Positions 1-7,602 of a stretch of 33,974 nucleotides of DNA are shown here, in pieces (position 1 is the first letter of the stretch; each line of letters begins with the position of its first letter). The position numbers and the translations under genes are program-made. The stretch is from Photobacterium aquae (GTDB lineage Bacteria; Pseudomonadota; Gammaproteobacteria; Enterobacterales; Vibrionaceae): assembly GCF_001029445.1 (NCBI RefSeq), contig NZ_LDOT01000037.1, forward strand, positions 1 to 33,974. The letters run 5' to 3'. The notes beneath the pieces are model-generated. The model searched no databases, had not been told where the DNA came from, and worked only from the letters and a program-made list of their open reading frames with translations.

Positions 1-20
1 GCCCCTGCCCCTGCCCCTGC
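1..20. repeat. Short tandem hexamer GCCCCT, about 3.3 copies, cut by window edge
   Basis: The window opens with three full copies of GCCCCT followed by GC. The repeat may continue to the left, so its true copy number is unknown. It lies about 100 bases upstream of the DeoR-type regulator, before that gene's predicted promoter. No function can be assigned. Confidence 0.6.
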
Positions 21-51
21 TTGTTTCGCATGAAAAATTAATTGAACAGTG

Positions 52-97
52 TTGATCAAAAAAGTTTTATTCTGCTACCATTTCTTTCAATTCGAAA
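52..97 (+). promoter_or_regulatory. Predicted promoter and operator-like site of the DeoR-type gene
   Basis: A -35-like TTGATC (52-57) is followed, after an 18-base spacer, by TACCAT (76-81) preceded by TGC, an extended -10 arrangement. Just downstream lies TTTC-AATTC-GAAA (85-97). DeoR-family repressors often bind sites built from TTTC/GAAA half-sites, so autoregulation is a reasonable inference. Neither element has been tested. TTGATCAA at 52-59 is also a perfect 8-base palindrome. Confidence 0.4.
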
Positions 98-121
98 CTT
101 AAAGGTATCAGTTCGTAAACG

Positions 122-895
122 ATGACCAAGCGAAATACCCAACAGCGACGCCATATGATTGTCACCAAGGTCAATCTCGACGGTGAGGTAAGCGTCGACT
201 CTCTTGCCAAACATTTCTCAACTTCTGAAGTTACTATTCGCAAGGACTTGGCTGTGCTGGAAAAAAGTGGCCAGTTACTGCGCCGTTACGGCGGGGCCGT
301 TGCCATTCCTAGTGAGATGGTCAGTGAACAGGAAGAAAATGTTTCGGTTCGTAAGTTGTCTATCGCCAAAGCTGCCGCAGCCCGTATCCGTGACCACAAC
401 CGGATCATCATTGATAGCGGTAGCACGACGGCCTGCATGATTGGCCTTCTGGGGGACAAGCATGGCCTTGTCGTCATGACCAACTCGCTCAATGTCGCCA
501 ATGCCCTCAATGAACTCGAAAGCGAGCCGACGTTGCTGATGACGGGCGGCACTTGGGATCCCCATTCCGAGGCTTTTCAGGGGCAAGTTGCAGAAACCGT
601 ATTGCGATCGTATGACTTCGATCAGCTTTTTATCGGTGCCGATGGTATCGATACCGCTCGGGGGACGACAACGTTTAATGAGCTGGTGGGATTGAGCCGG
701 GTAATGGCCGAGGTATCGCGCGAAGTGGTGGTGATGGTGGAATCGAGCAAGATTGGGCGCAAGATCCCCAATCTCGAACTGCCTTGGGAGGTGGTTAGTA
801 CGCTTATCACCGATGACGGCTTGGCCGAGGACGCCAAGGCGCAGATTGAACAGCATGGGGTGCAGGTGATCTGCGCCTCCGCCGAAGACATTTAG
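122..895 (+). CDS. DeoR-family transcriptional regulator upstream of glmS
   Basis: A 257-residue protein, a normal length for the DeoR family. Residues about 6-60 form the N-terminal helix-turn-helix, with the family signature at VSVDSLAKHF, TSEVTIRKDL and LLRRYGGA. The rest is the DeoR sugar-phosphate sensor domain related to ribose-5-phosphate isomerases, with IDSGSTT and FIGADGID visible. The family usually senses a phosphorylated sugar and represses nearby metabolic genes. Here glmS starts only 9 bases after the stop codon, so the two are almost surely one transcript and the natural inference is a regulator of aminosugar metabolism. The effector (perhaps glucosamine-6-phosphate) is a guess. 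The start at 122 has a weak ribosome site, but it keeps the conserved KRNTQQRRH opening that I remember from relatives. Confidence 0.9.
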   Translation: MTKRNTQQRRHMIVTKVNLDGEVSVDSLAKHFSTSEVTIRKDLAVLEKSGQLLRRYGGAVAIPSEMVSEQEENVSVRKLSIAKAAAARIRDHNRIIIDSGSTTACMIGLLGDKHGLVVMTNSLNVANALNELESEPTLLMTGGTWDPHSEAFQGQVAETVLRSYDFDQLFIGADGIDTARGTTTFNELVGLSRVMAEVSREVVVMVESSKIGRKIPNLELPWEVVSTLITDDGLAEDAKAQIEQHGVQVICASAEDI

Positions 896-904
896 GAGAA
901 GATT

Positions 905-2740
905 ATGTGTGGGATTGTGGGTGCCGTTGCGCAGCGTGATGTGGCTGAAATTCTGATTGAGGGCCTGCGTCGTCTCGAATACCGCGGGTATGATTCTGCC
1001 GGTCTGGCAGTGGTCGATACGGCGGGTAACCTACAGCGTATCCGTCGCTTGGGTAAGGTGCAGGAACTGGCCGATGCCGCTGCCAGCGCAGAGCCTGCCG
1101 GTGGGACGGGCATCGCCCATACTCGCTGGGCAACCCATGGTGAACCGTCAGAGGTCAATGCCCACCCGCATATGTCCGGTGCTGATATTGCATTGGTGCA
1201 TAACGGGATCATCGAAAACCATGAGGCATTGCGTGAGCTGTTGATCGGCCGTGGCTATGAGTTCCATTCGCAAACCGACACTGAGGTGATTGCGCATTTG
1301 GTGGAGTGGGAGCTGCGCAGCGCCTCTTCGCTGCTCGAGGCGGTTCAGAAGACCGTTGCCCAGCTGGAAGGCGCCTACGGCACCGTCGTGATGGATCGCC
1401 GCCAGCCCGAACGGGTGATTGCTGCCCGCTCCGGCAGTCCGCTAGTGATTGGCCTTGGGGTTGGCGAGAACTTCCTTGCCTCGGATCAGTTGGCACTGCT
1501 CAACGTCACCCGCCGCTTTATGTTCCTGGAAGAAGGCGATGTGGCCGAGATCACCCGCCGCGAGGTGAACATTTTTGATGTTGCCGGCCAGCCGGTAAGC
1601 CGTGAGATCCACGAGTCGAATCTGCAGCATGATGCGGCCGACAAGGGCCAGTACCGCCATTACATGCAAAAGGAGATTTACGAGCAGCCAAGCGCCTTGA
1701 TTAACACCATGGAAGGACGCTTGTCAGGTCATTCGGTGGTGGTGGAGAGTATCGGCAGCGGGGCCAAAGAGATCCTGCAGCAGGTCGAGCATATCCAGAT
1801 TGTGGCCTGCGGGACATCGTACAATGCAGGTATGGTCGCGCGTTACTGGTTCGAGGCGATGACCGGGGTGAGCTGCGATGTCGAGATCGCCTCCGAGTTC
1901 CGCTACCGCAAGTTCGTCACCCGTCCGAATAGTTTGTTGATTACCCTATCCCAGTCCGGCGAGACGGCGGATACCCTGGCAGCCCTGCGCCTTGCCAAGG
2001 AAAAGGGCTATATGGCGGCAATGACGATTTGCAACGTGGCGGGCTCGTCGCTGGTACGAGAGTCGGACTTGGCCTTCATGACCCGTGCCGGGACAGAGAT
2101 CGGCGTGGCCTCGACCAAGGCATTTACCACCCAGTTGGTGACTTTGCTGATGTTCGTCACGGCGTTGGGCAAGGAGAAGGGCCTGATCGACGGTGAGCGC
2201 GAAACCGAGATTGTTAATACGTTACATGCCCTGCCGACCCAAATCGAGAAGGCGTTGGCGTTCGACAAGCCTATCGAGCAGCTGGCCGAGGATTTCGCTG
2301 ACAAGCACCATGCCCTGTTCCTCGGTCGCGGCGAGTTCTACCCGATCGCGGTGGAGGCTTCGCTTAAGCTCAAGGAGATATCCTATATCCATGCCGAGGC
2401 GTATGCCGCCGGTGAGCTCAAGCATGGCCCGTTGGCGCTGATTGATGCCGATATGCCGGTGATCGTGGTGGCCCCGACCAACGACCTGTTGGAAAAGCTT
2501 AAGTCTAACATCGAGGAGGTTCGTGCCCGAGGCGGTTTGCTGTATGTGTTTGCCGATAGCGAAGCCGGATTCGAGGCCAGCGAGGGGATGAAGATCATCA
2601 CTATGCCTCAGGTCGATGAGCTGATTGCTCCTATTTTCTATACCATCCCGATGCAGCTGCTGTCTTACCATGTCGCACTTATCAAAGGGACGGATGTTGA
2701 CCAGCCCCGCAACTTGGCCAAGGCCGTCACCGTGGAGTGA
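905..2740 (+). CDS. glmS: Glutamine--fructose-6-phosphate aminotransferase (isomerizing)
   Basis: Makes glucosamine-6-phosphate from fructose-6-phosphate and glutamine, the committed step toward UDP-GlcNAc for peptidoglycan and LPS; cytoplasmic. 611 residues, matching the family (609 in E. coli). The start follows AGGAG and gives Met-Cys, so Cys2 becomes the N-terminal nucleophile of the class II glutaminase domain (CGIVGA, residues 2 to about 240). Two SIS sugar-isomerase domains follow, with CGTSYNAG near residue 300, SQSGETADT near 348 and EASLKLKEISYIHAEAY near 485. The C-terminal DQPRNLAKAVTVE is the usual family ending, with the catalytic Lys. It follows the DeoR-type gene by 9 bases and ends at an intrinsic terminator. 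No glmS ribozyme is present, as expected for Gram-negatives. Confidence 0.98.
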   Translation: MCGIVGAVAQRDVAEILIEGLRRLEYRGYDSAGLAVVDTAGNLQRIRRLGKVQELADAAASAEPAGGTGIAHTRWATHGEPSEVNAHPHMSGADIALVHNGIIENHEALRELLIGRGYEFHSQTDTEVIAHLVEWELRSASSLLEAVQKTVAQLEGAYGTVVMDRRQPERVIAARSGSPLVIGLGVGENFLASDQLALLNVTRRFMFLEEGDVAEITRREVNIFDVAGQPVSREIHESNLQHDAADKGQYRHYMQKEIYEQPSALINTMEGRLSGHSVVVESIGSGAKEILQQVEHIQIVACGTSYNAGMVARYWFEAMTGVSCDVEIASEFRYRKFVTRPNSLLITLSQSGETADTLAALRLAKEKGYMAAMTICNVAGSSLVRESDLAFMTRAGTEIGVASTKAFTTQLVTLLMFVTALGKEKGLIDGERETEIVNTLHALPTQIEKALAFDKPIEQLAEDFADKHHALFLGRGEFYPIAVEASLKLKEISYIHAEAYAAGELKHGPLALIDADMPVIVVAPTNDLLEKLKSNIEEVRARGGLLYVFADSEAGFEASEGMKIITMPQVDELIAPIFYTIPMQLLSYHVALIKGTDVDQPRNLAKAVTVE

Positions 2741-2758
2741 TATGGCGTATCAATAGTA

Positions 2759-2786
2759 AGAAAAGGCACCGTAAGGTGCCTTTTTA
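2759..2786 (+). terminator. Intrinsic terminator after glmS
   Basis: Stem AAGGCACC / GGTGCCTT with loop GTAA, followed by a T run ending near 2786, starting 20 bases after the glmS stop. It ends the DeoR-glmS transcript. The preceding A run would let it work on the other strand too, but no gene converges there. Confidence 0.85.
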
Positions 2787-3023
2787 GTCTCTGTCCCAAG
2801 GAGCGCTGTCTACTCTCTAGACTGTCATGACGTTTTTTTTGCGAAATTGAAAAGACAGGCAGGCTTGTCACTTATTGCAAACCAAATTACAACCGGTTGA
2901 GATGTCTACGCACTTAACCTTCTGTTTTTGTTTGTTTTGTGTTGGTGGTGAGAAGTTGGCTTATGTTGTGCAACCAAGTAATCAAAGCTAGGCAAAGCCA
3001 TTTACTGTTGTTGGAGGTGTGAC
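2787..3023. other. Intergenic region before the first XRE gene
   Basis: 237 bases, AT-rich, with no credible reading frame. It should hold the promoter of the XRE gene at 3024, but I cannot pick one convincing -35/-10 pair. An imperfect inverted repeat, GGTTGAG at 2895-2901 against CTTAACC at 2913-2919, is a weak operator candidate. Confidence 0.4.
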
Positions 3024-3401
3024 ATGACAGATCCGAAAATCCAAATTGCAGCACGTATCAAAGAGGCAAGGGAATGGAAGGGGCTGACCCAGGTTCATAT
3101 GGCTCAGCAGCTAAAAGTTGCGCGCCAGACATACCTTGATCTTGAAACGGGTAAGACAGAGCCTAAAGTGCGGATGCTTTCTGAGATCTCCGAAATTACC
3201 GAGCGGCCGCTGACATGGTTTGTCTACGGTGATGAGGGGATTGAAATATTGGAGAGCGAATACAAGGAGGAGATAGACCGCCTATTGCAGTACTTCAGCC
3301 GTCTGCCCCACTCTGCCCGCAATGTGATATTGCAACAAAGCATCAATTTGGCGGGTTTTATGGCCGAATACACCCGGGCTCTCACCCAGCGTGACAAGTA
3401 A
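3024..3401 (+). CDS. XRE-family helix-turn-helix protein, first of a tandem pair
   Basis: 125 residues. Residues about 8-68 are a Cro/C1-type helix-turn-helix (RIKEAREWKGLTQVHMAQQL, then ARQTYLDLETGKTEP); the recognition helix is probably in the ARQTYLDLE stretch. The last 50 residues look helical and could dimerise or bind a partner, with LLQYFSRLP the most visible piece. The start follows a strong GGAGG. The next gene is a clear paralog: both share IKEAREWKG, ARQTYLDLE, GKTEP and a WFV block in register, and have nearly equal length. No toxin, restriction enzyme or phage gene is adjacent, so nothing identifies the target. Such small XRE proteins often regulate themselves and a neighbour. 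I do not recognise a named family member. Confidence 0.85.
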   Translation: MTDPKIQIAARIKEAREWKGLTQVHMAQQLKVARQTYLDLETGKTEPKVRMLSEISEITERPLTWFVYGDEGIEILESEYKEEIDRLLQYFSRLPHSARNVILQQSINLAGFMAEYTRALTQRDK

Positions 3402-3409
3402 CATTTGCT

Positions 3410-3429
3410 GCATGTGTGTACACGCATGC
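3410..3429. repeat. 20-bp near-perfect palindrome between the XRE genes
   Basis: The sequence GCATGTGTGTACACGCATGC equals its reverse complement except for one symmetric pair of positions. It begins 9 bases after the stop of the first XRE gene. Its size and symmetry suit a dimeric helix-turn-helix protein, so it is a candidate operator for one or both XRE proteins. A half-related ATGTGTGCAT follows at 3436-3445. Confidence 0.55.
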
Positions 3430-3540
3430 AAAGAAATGTGTGCATAAATAGAAAATAGGTGTCTGGTTTTGCATTCAAGGAATGCCTAGCTTCACGTTTT
3501 GCCTTTATCTGGTTCGTCCAATCCTTGGTTGCTGATGGAT

Positions 3541-3566
3541 AATCCCTCGTTTTCTGAGGATTTTTT
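3541..3566 (+). terminator. Terminator-like hairpin between the XRE genes
   Basis: AATCCCTC and GAGGATT can pair around GTTTTCT with one bulged C, and six T residues follow. It would end the first XRE transcript, leaving the second gene to its own promoter. The stem is short and imperfect, so activity is uncertain. Confidence 0.45.
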
Positions 3567-3581
3567 GTCGATGATCGGGCC

Positions 3582-3610
3582 TTGTTGCCGTCAGATCTCA
3601 GCAATAATTG
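3582..3610 (+). promoter_or_regulatory. Possible promoter of the second XRE gene
   Basis: TTGTTG (3582-3587) and TAATTG (3605-3610) are separated by exactly 17 bases and lie about 30 bases before the chosen ATG. Both hexamers are only moderate matches to the sigma-70 consensus. Confidence 0.3.
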
Positions 3611-3639
3611 CAATCAGTGTGGGTTACAAGGGGGGCTGG

Positions 3640-4023
3640 ATGGAAATCGCAAAGCCGCAGATCGCTCAACGAATAAAGGAAGCGCGCGAGTGGAAAGGTA
3701 TTTCCCAGGTCGCGATGGCCAAGTATTTGGACATGGCGCGGCAGACATATTTGGATCTTGAATCTGGGAAGACAGAGCCCCGGATCTCGACCTTGCTCAA
3801 ATTGGCCGAATTGACAGATCGTTCGCTTGGCTGGTTTGTGACGGATTACCCTCAACAGGGTAATGATGAGGCGATTGCCGATGATATCTGGCAGTTGACT
3901 TCCCTGTACAACCAGTTGCCGGAACCACTTCGTTCTCAGCTGTTGGCCAGCAATATTAGCCAGTTGAAGGCTTGTGTCGGCTTTTTGTCTCCGCCTAAAC
4001 TGAGCGGCGCGGAAGAAAAGTGA
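3640..4023 (+). CDS. XRE-family helix-turn-helix protein, second of a tandem pair
   Basis: 127 residues from the ATG at 3640. An upstream in-frame ATG at 3499 exists, but it would translate the terminator-like hairpin and promoter candidate. The 3640 start has AAGGGGGG in front and aligns with the start of the first XRE protein. Residues about 8-68 are the Cro/C1-type helix-turn-helix (RIKEAREWKGISQVAMAKYL, ARQTYLDLESGKTEP), followed by a helical tail containing LTSLYNQLPEPLRSQLL. The resemblance to the first protein across the whole length points to a tandem duplication that has since diverged outside the DNA-binding helices. The pair sits between glmS and the ilv operon, both housekeeping units, and neither neighbour explains them. 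Target and effector are unknown. Confidence 0.82.
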   Translation: MEIAKPQIAQRIKEAREWKGISQVAMAKYLDMARQTYLDLESGKTEPRISTLLKLAELTDRSLGWFVTDYPQQGNDEAIADDIWQLTSLYNQLPEPLRSQLLASNISQLKACVGFLSPPKLSGAEEK

Positions 4024-4083
4024 GAAAACGGCTGCTAGGTTATTGCCCTGCGTGAAAATTGGTGTGATCGCCGATAGGTTTTG

Positions 4084-4126
4084 AAAAACCGCCCGGCCTG
4101 CTTGTTGCAGGCCGGGCGGTTTTTTT
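4084..4126. terminator. Strong bidirectional terminator between XRE2 and ilvA
   Basis: A perfect 13-bp stem (4089-4101 with 4107-4119) closes a TTGTT loop. It has seven T residues on the plus side (4120-4126) and five A residues on the other (4084-4088), so it can stop both the XRE transcript and the converging ilv transcript. The T run overlaps the ilvA stop codon at 4125-4127. Confidence 0.95.
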
Positions 4127-5681
4127 ATTGGGCGAGGAAAAAGCGGTAGGCGGGATTACCGGTTTCGTCTTTCCAGTGGTAGCCCAATTTTCTCAGGTGG
4201 CTGGTGAACGATAGCAAATCCGCATCGTCGAGCTCGAAGCCGCACAGTACCCGCCCGTAGTCGGCCCCGTGATTGCGATAATTGAACAGGCTGATGTTCC
4301 AGTGGGTGCCCAGGGTATTGAGGAACTTGAGAAGTGCCCCTGGATATTCCGGGAACTCAAAGCTGTAGAGCCGCTCTGTCAGAGGCTTTGAGGGGCGACC
4401 GCCAATCATATAGCGGACATGGACCTTGGCCATTTCGTCATCGGAGAGGTCGACCACCGGATAGCCGCCCTTGCGCAGATCGCCGATTATCCCCTCCAGC
4501 TCCTCCTGGCCTTGCAGCAGGCGGATCCCGACAAAGACATTGGCCAGGCTGTCGTCGTTGTAGCGGTAGTTGAATTCTGTGACGGCCCTGCCCCCGAGCA
4601 GGTGGCAGAAGTCGAGAAAAGCCCCCGGCCTTTCGGGAATGGTGACGGCCAGCAATCCTTCGCGTTTCTCCCCCAGCTCGCAGCGCTCGGAGACGTAGCG
4701 CAGGCCGTGGAAGTTGAGGTTGGCGCCTGACAAGATCGCGGCAAGCTGCTTGTCTTGTAGCTGTTGGATCTCGGCATATTTCTTGAGCCCGGCCAGCGAC
4801 AGCGCGCCAGATGGCTCGGCGATGGCGCGGGTGTCCTCGAAGATATCCTTGACCGCCGAGCAGATTTCGTCGCTCGAGACGGTGATGCTGTCGTCGAGGT
4901 ATTGTTGGCAGAGGCGGAAGGTCTCCTCGCCGATCCGCTTGACCGCGACCCCATCGGCAAACATCCCGACTTGGTCGAGAGTGACCGGTTGGCCGGCGTC
5001 GAGGGCTGCCCTCAGACAGGCCGAATCTTCCGCCTCAACCCCAATCACCTTGATTTGCGGCATCAGCTGCTTGATCAGTACGGCGATCCCGGCTGCCAGC
5101 CCGCCGCCCCCGACAGGGACGAAGATATAGTCGAGGTGACTGTTCTGCTGGACCAGCTCAACCCCGATGGTTCCCTGCCCGGCAATCACCGACGGGTGGT
5201 CGAAGGGCGGGATGAAAGTGAAACCGTGCTGGGAGGCCAGTTGTTCGGCATGGGCTTTGGCCTCGTCGAAATTGCTGCCGTGGAGTACCACCTTGCCGCC
5301 AAAGCCGCGTACCGCATCGACCTTGATATCCGGAGTGGTGCGCGGCATGACGATCGTCGCCTTGACTCCGAGCTGCTTGCCGGACAGCGCCAGGCCTTGG
5401 GCATGGTTGCCTGCCGAGGCGGCAATAACCCCGGCTTGACGTTGGGCTTCGTTGAGCTGGGACATCATGTTGTAGGCCCCGCGCAGTTTGAACGAGTGGA
5501 CCGGCTGGCGGTCTTCGCGCTTGAGCTGGATATGGTTGCCGCTCCGTGCCGAGAGACGGCCCATGGCTTGCAGCGGGGTGACTTGTGCGACCTCGTAGAC
5601 CGGGGCCCGTAGAATATCGCGCAGGTATTCGGCACCGCTGGGTGCAGGAACCGGTGCTGTCTGGGTTGCTTGGTTCATCAT
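4125..5681 (-). CDS. ilvA: Threonine deaminase (biosynthetic, isoleucine-sensitive)
   Basis: Converts L-threonine to 2-oxobutanoate and ammonia, the first committed step of isoleucine synthesis; PLP enzyme, cytoplasmic. 518 residues against 514 in E. coli. The PLP lysine lies in HSFKLRGAYN (Lys65), the phosphate loop is VPVGGGGLAAG, and SAGNHAQG binds substrate. The C-terminal third (from about residue 335) holds two ACT-like regulatory domains (IPERPGAFLDF and FPEYPGALLKF), as in the isoleucine-inhibited biosynthetic form and unlike the short catabolic TdcB. It is the last gene of ilvGMEDA and starts three bases after the ilvD stop, so translation is probably coupled. Two consecutive ATG codons (5681, 5678) could both serve. 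Confidence 0.97.
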   Translation of the reverse strand: MMNQATQTAPVPAPSGAEYLRDILRAPVYEVAQVTPLQAMGRLSARSGNHIQLKREDRQPVHSFKLRGAYNMMSQLNEAQRQAGVIAASAGNHAQGLALSGKQLGVKATIVMPRTTPDIKVDAVRGFGGKVVLHGSNFDEAKAHAEQLASQHGFTFIPPFDHPSVIAGQGTIGVELVQQNSHLDYIFVPVGGGGLAAGIAVLIKQLMPQIKVIGVEAEDSACLRAALDAGQPVTLDQVGMFADGVAVKRIGEETFRLCQQYLDDSITVSSDEICSAVKDIFEDTRAIAEPSGALSLAGLKKYAEIQQLQDKQLAAILSGANLNFHGLRYVSERCELGEKREGLLAVTIPERPGAFLDFCHLLGGRAVTEFNYRYNDDSLANVFVGIRLLQGQEELEGIIGDLRKGGYPVVDLSDDEMAKVHVRYMIGGRPSKPLTERLYSFEFPEYPGALLKFLNTLGTHWNISLFNYRNHGADYGRVLCGFELDDADLLSFTSHLRKLGYHWKDETGNPAYRFFLAQ

Positions 5682-5684
5682 CCG

Positions 5685-7526
5685 TTACCCTTCCAGTTTC
5701 GATTTGTCGCGGACCGCGCCCTTGTCGGCGCTGGTGGCGAGGTTGGCATAGGCGCGCAGGGCAAAAGAGACGGTGCGCTGGCGGTCGCGTGGCTTCCAGC
5801 CGTGTTGCTCGGCCTGTTGGTGGCGGCGTGCCAGGGTCTCGGCATCTACCTCCAGCTCGATGCTGCGGTTGGGAATATCGATGGCGATGGTATCGCCGTC
5901 CTCTATCAGGCCGATAGTACCGCCGTTTGCCGCTTCCGGTGAGACGTGGCCGATTGACAGGCCGCTGGTGCCGCCGGAGAAACGGCCGTCGGTGATCAGG
6001 GCGCATTCCTTGCCCAGTCCCATCGACTTGAGATAGGTGGTCGGATAGAGCATCTCCTGCATCCCCGGCCCGCCCTTCGGCCCTTCGTAGCGGATCACCA
6101 CCACGTCGCCCGCTTTCACCTTGCCGCCGAGAATGCCTTCGACCGCCGTTTCCTGGCTCTCGAAGACAATCGCCGGGCCGGTGAATGTCAGGCAGCTCTC
6201 ATCAACCCCGGCTGTCTTGACGATACAGCCATCTAGGGCCATGTTGCCGGACAGTACCGCCAGCCCGCCGTCTTGGCTGAAGGCGTGCTCTTTGCGGCGG
6301 ATACAGCCGTGTTTGCGGTCATCGTCGAGGCTCTCCCAGCGGCACTCCTGCGAAAAGGCCTGCGTGGTGCGGATCCCGGCAGGCCCGGCGCGGAAGAAGC
6401 GTTTCACCTCCTCCGACTGGGTGAGGACGATGTCATAGTGCGCGAGGGTATCGGCCAGCGTCTCGCCGAGTACGTTGAAGCAGTCGCTGTGGAGCAGGCC
6501 TGCGCGGTCAAGCTCGCCGAGGATGCCGATCACCCCGCCAGCCCGGTGCACGTCCTCCATGTGGTATTGCTGGGTCGACGGGGCTACCTTGCACAGGTGC
6601 GGTACCCTGCGCGACATCCGGTCGATGTCGGTCATGGTGAAGTCGACCTCACCTTCTTGGGCCGCGGCGAGCAGGTGCAGGACGGTATTGGTCGAGCCGC
6701 CCATCGCGATATCCAGCGCCATGGCGTTTTCGAAAGCCTGCTTGGTGGCAATGCTGCGGGGCAGCGCGCTGGCATCGTCCTGCTCGTAATAGCGCTTGGT
6801 CAGCTCGACAATGCGGCGGCCCGCCTTGAGGAAGAGCTGCTCGCGATCGGCATGGGTGGCGAGCAGAGAGCCGTTGCCCGGCTGGCTCAGTCCTAGTGCC
6901 TCGGTCAGGCAGTTCATCGAGTTGGCGGTGAACATCCCCGAGCACGAGCCGCAGGTCGGGCAGGCTGATCGTTCGATCTGCTCGCTCTGGGCATCGGAAA
7001 CGGTGGGATCCGCGCCTTGGATCATGGCGTCGACCAGATCGAGCTTGAGGATCTGATCCGAGAGTTTGGTCTTGCCGGCCTCCATCGGCCCGCCGGACAC
7101 GAAAATCACCGGGATGTTGAGGCGCATCGAGGCCATCAGCATTCCCGGGGTGATTTTGTCGCAATTGGAAATGCAGACCATGGCATCGGCACAGTGGGCG
7201 TTGACCATGTATTCCACCGAGTCGGCGATGAGCTCGCGCGACGGCAGTGAGTAGAGCATCCCGCCGTGGCCCATCGCGATGCCGTCGTCGACGGCAATGG
7301 TATTGAATTCTTTGGCGATACCGCCTGCTGCTTCGATTTCTCGGGCCACCAGCTGGCCGAGATCCTTGAGGTGGACATGGCCGGGTACGAACTGGGTAAA
7401 GGAATTGACCACCGCAATGATCGGCTTGCCGAAATCTTCATCTTTGACGCCGGTGGCACGCCACAGGGCGCGGGCTCCGGCCATATTGCGGCCATGGGTG
7501 GTGGTGGCAGAACGGTACTTGGGCAT
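5685..7526 (-). CDS. ilvD: Dihydroxy-acid dehydratase
   Basis: Dehydrates 2,3-dihydroxy-isovalerate and 2,3-dihydroxy-3-methylvalerate to the keto acids, the step before transamination in valine and isoleucine synthesis. 613 residues, close to the 616 of E. coli. The iron-sulfur ligands are visible as CDKITPG (Cys122) and CPTCGSCSGMF near residue 195. FSGGTSGLSIGHVSPEA near residue 520 is the second family signature. The start follows GGATTTTCGTT. It sits between ilvE (76 bases upstream, with a hairpin in the gap) and ilvA (three bases downstream). Confidence 0.98.
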   Translation of the reverse strand: MPKYRSATTTHGRNMAGARALWRATGVKDEDFGKPIIAVVNSFTQFVPGHVHLKDLGQLVAREIEAAGGIAKEFNTIAVDDGIAMGHGGMLYSLPSRELIADSVEYMVNAHCADAMVCISNCDKITPGMLMASMRLNIPVIFVSGGPMEAGKTKLSDQILKLDLVDAMIQGADPTVSDAQSEQIERSACPTCGSCSGMFTANSMNCLTEALGLSQPGNGSLLATHADREQLFLKAGRRIVELTKRYYEQDDASALPRSIATKQAFENAMALDIAMGGSTNTVLHLLAAAQEGEVDFTMTDIDRMSRRVPHLCKVAPSTQQYHMEDVHRAGGVIGILGELDRAGLLHSDCFNVLGETLADTLAHYDIVLTQSEEVKRFFRAGPAGIRTTQAFSQECRWESLDDDRKHGCIRRKEHAFSQDGGLAVLSGNMALDGCIVKTAGVDESCLTFTGPAIVFESQETAVEGILGGKVKAGDVVVIRYEGPKGGPGMQEMLYPTTYLKSMGLGKECALITDGRFSGGTSGLSIGHVSPEAANGGTIGLIEDGDTIAIDIPNRSIELEVDAETLARRHQQAEQHGWKPRDRQRTVSFALRAYANLATSADKGAVRDKSKLEG

Positions 7527-7555
7527 AACGAAAATCCTTTTGCTACATTGCTCGT

Positions 7556-7584
7556 CCGGCCCCTCGAGCCATATGAAGGGCCGG
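7556..7584 (-). repeat. Hairpin in the ilvE-ilvD intercistronic gap
   Basis: CCGGCCC (7556-7562) and GGGCCGG (7578-7584) form a perfect 7-bp GC-only stem with a 15-base loop inside the 76-base gap. No T run follows, so it is not an obvious terminator. It could be an RNA processing or stability element that tunes ilvD and ilvA against the upstream genes. Confidence 0.5.
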
Positions 7585-7602
7585 TATAGTGATTGGGTTG
7601 GG

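Noticed and set aside
52..59. TTGATCAA as an FNR site
   Set aside because: The half-sites lack the four-base spacer needed for FNR binding; it is just a short palindrome.
3499..3639. 47-residue N-terminal extension of the second XRE protein
   Set aside because: It would translate a terminator-like hairpin and promoter candidate; the 3640 ATG has a strong ribosome site and aligns with the paralog.
4764..5612. 282-codon plus-strand frame opposite ilvA
   Set aside because: Exact antisense of a complete, well-conserved gene; long antisense frames are common in GC-rich DNA with biased third positions. No domain visible.
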